Assembly: GCF_044542075.1 (NCBI RefSeq)
Contig: NZ_JBITTU010000006.1
Location: 248,001-312,000 of the forward strand
Length of the DNA stretch: 64,000 bases
DNA from: Leeuwenhoekiella sp044542075
GTDB taxonomy: Bacteria; Bacteroidota; Bacteroidia; Flavobacteriales; Flavobacteriaceae
Direction: 5' to 3'
A program made the translations under genes and the position numbers. The notes under the pieces were generated by a model. That model was not told where the DNA came from, searched no databases, and was given only the letters and a program-made list of their open reading frames with translations. Below, one piece after another: positions 16,545 through 25,028 of the stretch. Position 1 is the first letter of the stretch, and the number at the start of each line of letters is the position of its first letter.

Positions 16545-19500
16545 ATGGCAAACATACTCACCGAAAAAGATCAAAAAAACTGGTATAAAGATGCAATCAT
16601 ATATGAGTTACACATAAAAGCTTTTTTTGATAGCAACGGTGATGGCATTGGTGATTTTGAAGGCTTGTTACAGAAGTTAGATTATCTTGAAGATTTAGGG
16701 GTTACAGCAATTTGGTTACTCCCCTTTTACCCTTCCCCGCTGCGTGATGATGGTTATGATATTGCAGATTACTACACTATTAATAAGTCGTATGGTGAGA
16801 TTGAAGATTTTAAGCGTTTTATAGAAGAAGCTCATAACAGAGGTTTAAAAGTTATTACCGAACTTGTAATTAATCATACTTCAGATCAACACGAGTGGTT
16901 TAAATTATCAAGACAGGCCGAAAAAGGTTCCAAATACAGAGATTATTATGTATGGAGTGATTCGGTGGAAAAGTATAAAGATGCGCGCATCATATTTACA
17001 GATACAGAACCTTCTAACTGGACCTGGGACGCCGAAGCAAATGCCTATTACTGGCACCGTTTCTTTTCACATCAACCCGATTTAAATTTTGATAATCCCG
17101 ATGTGCAGGAAGAGGTTTTTAATATTATGGATTACTGGTGTGAACTGGGCGTAGATGGTTTTAGACTTGATGCAGTTCCTTATCTATTTGAGCGTGACGG
17201 CACAAATTGCGAGAATTTACCCGAAACGCATGTTTTCTTAAAAAAGCTAAGAGCACGCATAGATGCCAAATATGACGGCAAATTATTGCTTGCTGAGGCT
17301 AATATGTGGCCAGAGGATTCTGCTGCTTATTTTGGCGATGGTGATGAGTGCCATATGAATTATCACTTTCCTATTATGCCACGCATGTTTATGTCGGTTA
17401 AAATGGAAGACCGCTACCCTATTATAGATATTATAGATCAAACACCCGATATACCTGAAGCTTGCCAATGGGCAATTTTCTTGAGAAATCACGATGAGTT
17501 AACCTTAGAAATGGTTACAGACGAGGAACGAGATTATATGTATAAAGTATATTCTCAAGATCCTAAGGCAAAAATAAACGTAGGTATAAGAAGGCGACTT
17601 GCACCTTTACTCGATAATAACCGCAGTAAAATAGAATTGATGAATGTGCTGCTATTTTCATTACCTGGAACACCTGTTCTTTATTATGGTGATGAGATTG
17701 GCATGGGTGATAATTTTTATTTGGGAGATCGCGATGGTGTGCGTACACCTATGCAGTGGACTGCAGATCGTAATGCTGGGTTTTCGATGGCAAATCCTCA
17801 GAAACTGTATTTACCTACTATTATAGATCCTCAGTATCGTGCAGAATCAGTTAATGTTGAAGCTCAGCAAATGAATCCATCTTCCCTATTGTGGTGGATG
17901 AAGCGCATTATGAATATGCGAAAGAATTTTAAAGCTTTTGGCCGGGGTGACATACGGTTTTTAGCCCCTTCGAATGCTAAAATTCTAACGTTTACACGTA
18001 CATACGAGGACGAAACAATTCTTGTGCTTGCAAATTTATCGCGCTTCTCACAAGCTGTAGAATTAGAACTTGAAGAATTTAAGGATTACATTCCTGTTGA
18101 AGTTTTTAGCCGAAATAAATTTCCAAAGATAACTTCAAATCCCTATCTATTTACATTGGCTCCTCACGGGTATTATTGGTTCTCGCTCACTAAACCTAAT
18201 GCAGAGCACCAGGACGGATTGGTGTCTAATTTGAAAGCAAAAAATTGGGATACCTTATTTAATACCAAAAACAGAAAATATTTAGAAGAAAAGCTACTTC
18301 CCGGCTATTTTAAGGGTAAATATTGGTTTGGTGATCGGGAGCGTACCATACAATCTATGCATATCACCAATCTTTTTGATATACCTGTGGAAAATTTACA
18401 GGTTAAAAACCTCATTGTAGAAGTAATTTTTAATGAAGGCTTACCTGAAATCTATCAATTACCGGTTTGTTTTATTGAAAATACACACGAAAGCTTACTA
18501 GAAGCCGTGCCTCAAAATGGAATTCTGGCAGAACTAACTCTTGAATCTACAGAAGGTTTATTTGTAGATGCGGTCTATACAGAGCCATTTAGATCCTATC
18601 TATTTTACAGTTTGCAACAGGGTAAAACGCTTAAATTAGGTAAAGAAGCTCTTTTATTTGAAAAAGGAAGTCTAACTCCTGGTGCAAATATAGACCACGT
18701 AGGATCGCGACTTATTGAGACTAAGCAAAGTAATACTTCTATAATTTACGATCACCGCTACTTTTTAAAATTATATAGAAGACTAGACAGTACTATAAAT
18801 CCCGATGCTGAAATCGCTCAATATCTTACCGAAACTGTAAAATTTGAAAACACCCCAGATTATATGGGAAGTTTGATTTATGCTACAAAAAATCAAAACA
18901 GAGCCGTTTTAGGAATGATGCAGGATTTGGTCATTAACACCAGTACGGGCTGGGAAAATACGACAGATGCTGCTCACAGGTATATCGAGCGCGTAGAGAC
19001 ACAAGAACATACTGAAACTCCAGAATTTGATGTATCAAAACGCACGCACGCGCTTGTCTACGAAGATTTAAAAGAAAATGATCAACTATTATTAGACAAT
19101 ATTATTCCTGAGAGGCTAAGTTTATTAGGTAAGCGTAGTGCAGAAATTCACATTGCACTCTCAAATTTAAAAGGATTTATGGGTGTTGAGCAAGAAGAAT
19201 TTTCACTGCATTACCGGCGATCCTTGTATTCTGCTTTGCAAAGTCTTACCCGTGAGGCTTTTGAAAAATTAAAAAAAGCTATTCCAACGCTTCCGGAAGC
19301 AATTAAACAGGAAGCCGAGACAGTATTTTCTAGAAAGGGCGAGGTTCTTTCTTGTTTTAAACGAGTCTTTGATCATAAAATAGATACGTTAAAGATACGT
19401 ACTCACGGTGATTTTCAGCTTCAGAATTTATTGTGGACCGGGAAAGATTTTATCATCATCAATTTTGAAGGTGATCCTTCAAAAGCTTTTAGTGAGCGTC

Positions 19501-19856
19501 GTATACTTAGATCAGGTTTACGCGATGTGGCAGCAATGATTCGCTCGTTGCATTATGCTGCGTATTCGCCAATTTTAGGACAAAATTATACAGACTCGTA
19601 CACTCCTTCAGATTTAGAGACTTGGGTAGAAGCGTGGTATTATTATACGACTCGTTTTTATTTAAATGGTTATAATGAGACTATGCAAGATTCACAATTA
19701 ATACCACAGAATGAAACAGACTATAATGTAGTACTCAACACATTTCTACTAGAGAAATCTCTTATAGAACTTACTACCGAATTAGAAAACAGACCACACT
19801 GGTCTCTGATAGCATTACGCGGTATTCAGGCGGTATTAGATAGCTGTAAAAATTAA
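16545..19856 (+). CDS. treS: trehalose synthase (maltose glucosyltransferase) fused to a maltokinase-like domain
   Basis: A 1103-residue fusion. The N-terminal 550 residues are a GH13 enzyme that interconverts maltose and trehalose: nucleophile Asp209 in GFRLDAVPYL, acid/base Glu251 in LLAEANMWPED and Asp317 in RNHDELTLE are all present. The C-terminal half is maltokinase-like, with His954-Gly-Asp956 (HGDFQLQN) and NFEGDPSKAFSERR from residue 973. In typical maltokinases this motif reads DFEGEP; here the Asp is Asn973, a position expected to help bind Mg-ATP. TreS plus maltokinase normally feed maltose-1-phosphate to GlgE; no glgE, glgB or other partner lies in the window. It is followed by a strong terminator. 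Confidence 0.93.
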   Translation: MANILTEKDQKNWYKDAIIYELHIKAFFDSNGDGIGDFEGLLQKLDYLEDLGVTAIWLLPFYPSPLRDDGYDIADYYTINKSYGEIEDFKRFIEEAHNRGLKVITELVINHTSDQHEWFKLSRQAEKGSKYRDYYVWSDSVEKYKDARIIFTDTEPSNWTWDAEANAYYWHRFFSHQPDLNFDNPDVQEEVFNIMDYWCELGVDGFRLDAVPYLFERDGTNCENLPETHVFLKKLRARIDAKYDGKLLLAEANMWPEDSAAYFGDGDECHMNYHFPIMPRMFMSVKMEDRYPIIDIIDQTPDIPEACQWAIFLRNHDELTLEMVTDEERDYMYKVYSQDPKAKINVGIRRRLAPLLDNNRSKIELMNVLLFSLPGTPVLYYGDEIGMGDNFYLGDRDGVRTPMQWTADRNAGFSMANPQKLYLPTIIDPQYRAESVNVEAQQMNPSSLLWWMKRIMNMRKNFKAFGRGDIRFLAPSNAKILTFTRTYEDETILVLANLSRFSQAVELELEEFKDYIPVEVFSRNKFPKITSNPYLFTLAPHGYYWFSLTKPNAEHQDGLVSNLKAKNWDTLFNTKNRKYLEEKLLPGYFKGKYWFGDRERTIQSMHITNLFDIPVENLQVKNLIVEVIFNEGLPEIYQLPVCFIENTHESLLEAVPQNGILAELTLESTEGLFVDAVYTEPFRSYLFYSLQQGKTLKLGKEALLFEKGSLTPGANIDHVGSRLIETKQSNTSIIYDHRYFLKLYRRLDSTINPDAEIAQYLTETVKFENTPDYMGSLIYATKNQNRAVLGMMQDLVINTSTGWENTTDAAHRYIERVETQEHTETPEFDVSKRTHALVYEDLKENDQLLLDNIIPERLSLLGKRSAEIHIALSNLKGFMGVEQEEFSLHYRRSLYSALQSLTREAFEKLKKAIPTLPEAIKQEAETVFSRKGEVLSCFKRVFDHKIDTLKIRTHGDFQLQNLLWTGKDFIIINFEGDPSKAFSERRILRSGLRDVAAMIRSLHYAAYSPILGQNYTDSYTPSDLETWVEAWYYYTTRFYLNGYNETMQDSQLIPQNETDYNVVLNTFLLEKSLIELTTELENRPHWSLIALRGIQAVLDSCKN

Positions 19857-19879
19857 ATCAGCAGAATTATAAAATTAAA

Positions 19880-19910
19880 AAACCCCCCGATTTTTAAAAA
19901 TCGGGGGTTT
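19880..19910 (+). terminator. bidirectional terminator between treS and an alcohol dehydrogenase
   Basis: A perfect 15-base inverted repeat (aaccccccgattttt with aaaaatcgggggtt), with A-rich and T-rich flanks, placed between two convergent genes. Confidence 0.92.
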
Positions 19911-19933
19911 ATAAAAATTTATTTTTTAGATAA

Positions 19934-20989
19934 TTATTCCGCTTTGCGTAAAGATTCCATATCAATTACAAAACGATATTTAACATCACCCTTAATCACG
20001 CGTTCATAAGCTTCATTAATGGTGTTCATATCTATCATCTCAATATCACTTACAATATTGTGTTTTCCACAGAAATCAAGCATTTCCTGAGTTTCTTTTA
20101 TTCCACCTATTAGAGATCCTGCAATACTCTTACGTCCTAAAATTAAATTACCACCGTGCATAGGTTCTAGTGGCTCTACGGCCCCTACCATACACATTGT
20201 AGAATCTATCTTAAGTAAATTTAAATACGGATTTGTGTCGTGTCCTACGGGTACTGTATTTAATAAGAAATCAAATGTACCGTTATGTTTTTTCATTGCT
20301 TCAGCATCTTTAGAAATTAAAACTTCATCTGCTCCTAAGCGTTTTGCATCTTTTCCTTTTTCAGGGCTTGTTGTAATCATCACAACATGTGCTCCCATCG
20401 CATGTGCAAATTTAATACCCATGTGTCCTAAACCACCTAAACCAATAACACCTACTTTATCTCCTTTTTTCACCTTCCAATGATTAAGTGGAGAAAATGT
20501 GGTAATACCGGCACATAATAATGGTGCTACTGCTTTCTCATCTAAATTTTCTGGAACATTTAAAACATAGTAGTTATCTACGATGATTTCTTCAGAATAA
20601 CCACCATAAGTATGGCCTCCTAAATGCTTATCTTTCCCATTGTAGGTGCCTACCATACCTTGCTCGCAAAACTGCTCTAAATCGTGTTTACACGGTTCGC
20701 ACTCGCGACAAGAATCTACCATACATCCTACACCTACTGTATCGCCTACTTTAATATTAGAAACCTCGTTTCCTACTTCAAGAACTTTACCTATTATCTC
20801 GTGACCAGGAACAACAGGATATTTAGAACCACCCCAATCATTACTCACTGTATGTATGTCACTGTGGCAAACACCACAATACGTAATTTTTATTTTAACG
20901 TCACGAGGCTTTACATCTCTACGCTCAATATTTATTTGTTTTAATTCTGCTTTGGCATCTGCTGCGCCATATGCTTTTACTTCGCTCAT
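19934..20989 (-). CDS. zinc-dependent alcohol dehydrogenase (YahK-like)
   Basis: A 351-residue medium-chain dehydrogenase. Catalytic zinc ligands sit in CGVCHSDIH, PGHEIIGKV and the later LLCAGIT region; the structural zinc site is the four-cysteine set CRECEPCKHDLEQFC. The Rossmann motif GLGGLGHMGIKFAH binds the nucleotide cofactor; a basic or Ser-containing second-strand end (ITTSPEK) suggests NADPH. This pattern is that of the cinnamyl-alcohol/aldehyde reductase subgroup including YahK. Likely cytoplasmic detoxification of aldehydes. Monocistronic, convergent with treS. Confidence 0.92.
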   Translation of the reverse strand: MSEVKAYGAADAKAELKQINIERRDVKPRDVKIKITYCGVCHSDIHTVSNDWGGSKYPVVPGHEIIGKVLEVGNEVSNIKVGDTVGVGCMVDSCRECEPCKHDLEQFCEQGMVGTYNGKDKHLGGHTYGGYSEEIIVDNYYVLNVPENLDEKAVAPLLCAGITTFSPLNHWKVKKGDKVGVIGLGGLGHMGIKFAHAMGAHVVMITTSPEKGKDAKRLGADEVLISKDAEAMKKHNGTFDFLLNTVPVGHDTNPYLNLLKIDSTMCMVGAVEPLEPMHGGNLILGRKSIAGSLIGGIKETQEMLDFCGKHNIVSDIEMIDMNTINEAYERVIKGDVKYRFVIDMESLRKAE

Positions 20990-21116
20990 ACTAATATTTA
21001 TTTTAAGTAAAATAACGCTATTACAAAGCGAAAATAAAAATGAGGAGATCTATTTAAATTAAGTTTAACGCATATACCTAACCTAGGTTAATAAACCAGA
21101 TATTTGTGAGTTAAAT

Positions 21117-21971
21117 TCAGGTGGTAACTTTTCGGTTAAGACGGGAAATAAAGAAACTACTTATTAAAATTAAACTTCCTCCTAGGTAGGTATTCCACGT
21201 TAGTTTTTCATCTAAAACTAAAAAACTTACAATCACAGCACTTAAAACTTCTAGATACATCAAAGAAGTAGCAGTTGTGGCGTTTAGATGTTTTAAACCA
21301 AAGAAAAATAAACTAAAAACGCCAATGCCTATTAGTAATGCATAAAAAACTGCAATCCCTAATTGTGCAGGTACGGGTGCTTCCATAGTAAATAAAAACG
21401 GAAGAAATAATAAGGCTCCACCAAGATTCTGAAAGAAAAGTAATTGCTTTTTGTTATAGTTTGAGGTCTGTCGCTTAAAAATACAAACAAAAAACGCATA
21501 ACCTATTGCAGACATAATTGAAGCCATCATACCTATGAAATCATCAGACTCAAAACTAAATGGCTTGTTGAGATAGGTAATACCTATGCCTACAAAGGCA
21601 AGAATCATCAAATAAATCTGAGTTCTTTTTATTGGAGATTTATAAACTAAGGTTTCAATAAGCGTGACAAATAATGGGTAGACATAAAAGAGAATTACCG
21701 CGTTACCTATTGATGTATAAATAAAGGCAACTAAGTAAAAATAAAGACGTACAGCATTTATTACTGTCGCAAGAATGAGCATTTTATAATCTCCCGTTAT
21801 CTTAATTTCTCTGTTGTAAAGAAGAGAGGGAAGTAAAAAAAGAACGGGCACCCCAACTCTAAACCAGCCGATGGTACCCGTTGTTAAACTAGGCATTGCT
21901 TTTATAAGTATACCATTAAAACCTGCAATACAGGCCGCTATTATAACTGCGAATATTGCTTTTTTAGTCAC
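21117..21971 (-). CDS. EamA/DMT-family permease
   Basis: A 284-residue inner-membrane protein with ten hydrophobic helices in two EamA repeats. The N-terminal repeat contains GFNGILIKAMPSLTTGTIGWFRV and the second ends in VLDEKLTWNTYLGGSLILI, the usual E-x-L motif region. Substrate unknown. It lies 16 bases after the J-domain/KTSC gene on the same strand, which may only reflect gene density. Confidence 0.87.
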   Translation of the reverse strand: MTKKAIFAVIIAACIAGFNGILIKAMPSLTTGTIGWFRVGVPVLFLLPSLLYNREIKITGDYKMLILATVINAVRLYFYLVAFIYTSIGNAVILFYVYPLFVTLIETLVYKSPIKRTQIYLMILAFVGIGITYLNKPFSFESDDFIGMMASIMSAIGYAFFVCIFKRQTSNYNKKQLLFFQNLGGALLFLPFLFTMEAPVPAQLGIAVFYALLIGIGVFSLFFFGLKHLNATTATSLMYLEVLSAVIVSFLVLDEKLTWNTYLGGSLILISSFFISRLNRKVTT

Positions 21972-21987
21972 TTATAAAATGTATAGA

Positions 21988-22437
21988 TTATGCTTCCTGC
22001 AATTCGCGTTTAGATTTGCGATAGGTATAGCTTGTGTAAATATTACGTTTTGCAAAACGCACTTGATTTCCTGCATTGTGAAACTTTAAAAAAACATTAC
22101 GCGGTACACCAAAATACTCATACGTGCTGCCATCTGTAAAAGTGATTTCAAGAAGTACACCTTTATGCTGATAATCGACAATACCTTCTGAATTAATTAC
22201 TGCTGTATAATTTTCTAAATTAGCTGCTGTAGTTTCTGGAGCGATACTAACTAAAAAATGATATCCATCAATAATCTCACGACTTTTTAACTCTGCTTCT
22301 TCTTTTAGTACATTACCATCTTGAAATTTATCTGGATGCCATTCTTTTACAAGATTCCGGTAAGCAGTTTTAAGTTGCTTAAGATCAGCATTTTTATCTG
22401 TGTTAAATAATTTTCGGTATGCAGTAATACGTTTCAT
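21988..22437 (-). CDS. J-domain protein with C-terminal KTSC domain
   Basis: A 149-residue protein read from the ATG at 22435-22437; the frame extends to a TTG at 22461 that is less likely. Residues about 10-65 form a J-domain with the diagnostic HPD in VKEWHPDKF, which stimulates Hsp70 ATPase. The C-terminal part (EITFTDGSTYEYFGVPRNVF and beyond) matches the KTSC domain, a small module found in several contexts without a defined role. The pairing suggests a cochaperone that presents a specific partner to DnaK. Cytoplasmic, no membrane segment. Confidence 0.85.
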   Translation of the reverse strand: MKRITAYRKLFNTDKNADLKQLKTAYRNLVKEWHPDKFQDGNVLKEEAELKSREIIDGYHFLVSIAPETTAANLENYTAVINSEGIVDYQHKGVLLEITFTDGSTYEYFGVPRNVFLKFHNAGNQVRFAKRNIYTSYTYRKSKRELQEA

Positions 22438-22624
22438 CGCGTCATTTTTTAGAAGCCGCAAAGCTAAGCTTTTTAAATCACCTAATACATAGGTGTCTTT
22501 ATTATTCTAAAAGAGTTTATTTAAAGCTATTTATGATGCTTAGCTGTTTATGTTCAAATAGTTAACATTGCTTAATTAAATAGCCTCAACATTTATTAGT
22601 ACTAAATATTAAAAGACTCTGTTT

Positions 22625-23674
22625 CTAATTTAAATCTTTCCACCAATTTTCAGTTTGACATAATGTATCTAGGTGCATTAATTGTCCCAGTCTGGGTAAA
22701 GTATAGTTTAAATTATTTTCTATTGCATATTTTACAAACAAATCAGCTGGTTCTGTCCAGCTGTGAAAGGCTAGTTTAAATCCTGCCCAGTGATAAGGGG
22801 TGGCAATTTTAACTTTTGCGTCTATTGCAGCTATAACACTTTCTCTAGGAAACATATGAATCTGGCTCCATTTTTCACCGTATTGACCGCATTCTATAAA
22901 TCCAAAATCAAAAGGACCTAATTTCTCTCCTATTTCTTTAAAATGCGCCCCATATCCCCCATCGCCAGAATGATACAAGTTTTGAGTTGTTGTTTTAAAT
23001 ACCCAACCGCCCCAGAGAGATTTAGCGCGATCCCGTAAACCGCGTCCTGAAAAGTGTCGGCTAGGGGTAAACGTAATTTTAATACCACTAAAAATTGATA
23101 CATCCCACCAGTCAAACTCTGTTATTTTATGATTAGGAACACCCCAGGATTCCAGATGTCTACCACAACCTAAGGCGACATAGTATGACTTAACCTTCGG
23201 AATGAGTTTTTTAATACTTACAAGGTCTAAATGATCATAGTGATCGTGCGTTAATAACATTAGATCTATTTCGGGGAAATCATCAATTAGGTCTAGTGCA
23301 TTTGCCGAAAAACGTGGTGTTTTCGCCGGAGAAATAGGTGCAGAATCCGATCCTAGCATAGGATCTATTAAAAGTGTTTTGTTATTTATACGCATTAGAT
23401 AAACCCCGTGCCCATACCAAATATATTTTATATTGTCAGAAGGTTTTAAAAATGCATCTAAATCAAAACTTTCAATTGCTAAATCTTGATTAGGAGCAGC
23501 CTGAGGGTCTTTCTCAAAGAATAATTTATATAATAGTCCAGGCATTTCAGTAATACCTACATCCATTGAAGTTTCTTCTAAATTTTGAAAGCTGCCATTG
23601 CGCCAATTTGGAGACTTCTCGTATCTGGCTTTTAATTCTGCAGTAATTTTACCACCAAATTGTTTAAACATCAT
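22625..23674 (-). CDS. metallo-beta-lactamase-fold hydrolase (NAPE-PLD/UlaG-like)
   Basis: A 350-residue protein. The zinc-binding motif LTHDHYDHLD is present, with further ligands likely in PSRHFSGRG and the HSGDGGYGAHF stretch, as in the branch of the fold that includes N-acyl-phosphatidylethanolamine phospholipase D and UlaG-type hydrolases. The start is placed at the ATG 23672-23674, eight bases after the stop of the PepSY gene upstream; the longer frame overlaps that gene by 77 bases and is rejected. No signal peptide, so cytoplasmic. The substrate is unknown; flavobacterial homologues are often annotated only as MBL-fold hydrolases. Confidence 0.85.
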   Translation of the reverse strand: MMFKQFGGKITAELKARYEKSPNWRNGSFQNLEETSMDVGITEMPGLLYKLFFEKDPQAAPNQDLAIESFDLDAFLKPSDNIKYIWYGHGVYLMRINNKTLLIDPMLGSDSAPISPAKTPRFSANALDLIDDFPEIDLMLLTHDHYDHLDLVSIKKLIPKVKSYYVALGCGRHLESWGVPNHKITEFDWWDVSIFSGIKITFTPSRHFSGRGLRDRAKSLWGGWVFKTTTQNLYHSGDGGYGAHFKEIGEKLGPFDFGFIECGQYGEKWSQIHMFPRESVIAAIDAKVKIATPYHWAGFKLAFHSWTEPADLFVKYAIENNLNYTLPRLGQLMHLDTLCQTENWWKDLN

Positions 23675-23681
23675 TTTAAAT

Positions 23682-24251
23682 TTAAGATCTGGATTTTCGC
23701 ATACGTTTAGGACCATACCATAACCAGAAGCCGGTAATGGTGAAAAGTAATAAAGCAATACTCATAATAAGCGTATAAATAAGTTTTACATATCCCCCGG
23801 TACCTAAATAACTATCAATTATAGAACCGTCGTGAATATTTTCTATCACATCAGATCTACGCTTTCCTATGCTTAAAACAGCTCCCGTAGCGCCATCTAA
23901 TTGAATACCGTAATAGTGATTGGCAAAGATAAATTTGACTATACCTTTTTCGTTTCTTACATCTATTCTATCTAATTCTGGCGATAGATCTGTTGATATT
24001 GAATCTCTTAGTACGGTTATTGCTTTTTCTTTTAGCTCTGATAATGGTAACCAGCGGCCTAAATCTGAAGTAGTGCCCGTTTGAGTTTTAGGTAGTAATA
24101 CATCTCCGCTATTCTTTTTAATACCTAGAAGTAATCCTGAAACTGATATAATAAAAAAGAAAACAAACAACACCGCTCCCATTGCTCTATGTACAGAGCG
24201 AAATTGCCTGAGTATCTTAGCCTGATTCTTTCTTTTTTGTTGTGAAGGCAT
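23682..24251 (-). CDS. PepSY-type membrane protein
   Basis: A 189-residue protein with an N-terminal membrane helix (AMGAVLFVFFFIISVSGLLL) preceded by the RSVHRAMG signature, a soluble PepSY-like region (YGIQLDGATGAVLSIGKRRS) and a C-terminal helix ending FTITGFWLWYGPKR. This is the layout of PepSY-associated membrane proteins, often connected with iron uptake or respiratory redox reactions, but with no proven role. It is followed by the MBL hydrolase after seven bases, so the two are probably co-transcribed. It is distinct from the shorter homologue at 5130-5645. Confidence 0.78.
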   Translation of the reverse strand: MPSQQKRKNQAKILRQFRSVHRAMGAVLFVFFFIISVSGLLLGIKKNSGDVLLPKTQTGTTSDLGRWLPLSELKEKAITVLRDSISTDLSPELDRIDVRNEKGIVKFIFANHYYGIQLDGATGAVLSIGKRRSDVIENIHDGSIIDSYLGTGGYVKLIYTLIMSIALLLFTITGFWLWYGPKRMRKSRS

Positions 24252-24364
24252 ATTATAAAAACCTTTTTTGATTTAAAAAAATCAAAAATAAATCATTGCC
24301 TCAAGCCAGATACGTAGTTCGTGTTAAACATCTATACTATTCTGATTAATCTCATTTTAATTAC

Positions 24365-24379
24365 TTTCGCAAAGCGAAA
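24365..24379. repeat. short palindrome TTTCGC-AAA-GCGAAA
   Basis: Perfect six-base arms with a three-base loop, 14 bases before the start of the pseudouridine synthase gene. Related palindromes occur at 37951, 38747, 53294 and, degenerate, at 31331. Confidence 0.6.
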
Positions 24380-24393
24380 AAACACGTATTACT

Positions 24394-24972
24394 TTGACTG
24401 ATCATTCCCATTACTTACTTTTTAAACCCTACGGATATATTAGTCAACTCAGTAGTAATGATGAGCGTCAGGCTCGAAAGAAAAAATTTCTTATAGATTT
24501 ATACAACTGGCCAAAAGGTACTATGCCTATAGGCCGTCTTGACGAGAAATCTGAAGGTTTATTGTTGATGACTACAGATGGTAAACTAAGCGATCATATA
24601 AACCGAAGTGGTATTGAAAAGGAGTATTTTGCGCTTGTAGATGGTGATCCTAGCGAAGAAAAACTTGATTTATTACGCAAGGGCATTGAAATAGGTTTTG
24701 ACGGAAAAAAATACATTACAAAACCGGCTGCAGTGAGACGTCTTCAAGAATCACCTGGTTTTCCTGATCGAGCAAAAAAAATACGTGATGCGCGACACGG
24801 CCCTACAACCTGGTTAAGCATCACAATAAAAGAAGGAAAATTTAGACAGGTGCGTAAAATGACATCGGCTATAGATTGTCCTACCTTACGTCTGGTACGC
24901 GTACGTGTGGGTAATTTAAAATTAGAGGCTATTAAGACTGGCGAAGTTGTGGTGTGGGATGGGAAAATATAA
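24394..24972 (+). CDS. RsuA/RluE-family pseudouridine synthase
   Basis: A 192-residue cytoplasmic enzyme that isomerises uridine in rRNA. The catalytic motif GRLDEKSEGLLLMT has the conserved Asp at position 50, and the family tail EGKFRQVRKM...LVRVRVG is complete. The compact form without an S4 domain is most like RluE, which acts on 23S rRNA; the specific site cannot be told. Start codon is TTG at 24394: no ATG exists upstream in frame and the next ATG (residue 44) would remove the N-terminal fold. Confidence 0.9.
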   Translation: MTDHSHYLLFKPYGYISQLSSNDERQARKKKFLIDLYNWPKGTMPIGRLDEKSEGLLLMTTDGKLSDHINRSGIEKEYFALVDGDPSEEKLDLLRKGIEIGFDGKKYITKPAAVRRLQESPGFPDRAKKIRDARHGPTTWLSITIKEGKFRQVRKMTSAIDCPTLRLVRVRVGNLKLEAIKTGEVVVWDGKI

Positions 24973-24974
24973 AA

Positions 24975-25009
24975 CTTCCTTTTCTCCATAAGTATTTAAG
25001 AAAAGGAAG
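24975..25009. terminator. bidirectional terminator
   Basis: Eleven-base perfect stem (cttccttttct / agaaaaggaag) between the convergent pseudouridine synthase and GMC oxidoreductase genes. The flanking T-runs are only moderate. Confidence 0.7.
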
Positions 25010-25028
25010 CCTTTTAATTATCCAAAAA

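Noticed and set aside
23675..23758. Longer start of the MBL hydrolase
   Set aside because: It would overlap the PepSY gene by 77 bases and its extra residues show no family similarity; two ATG codons follow right after the PepSY stop.
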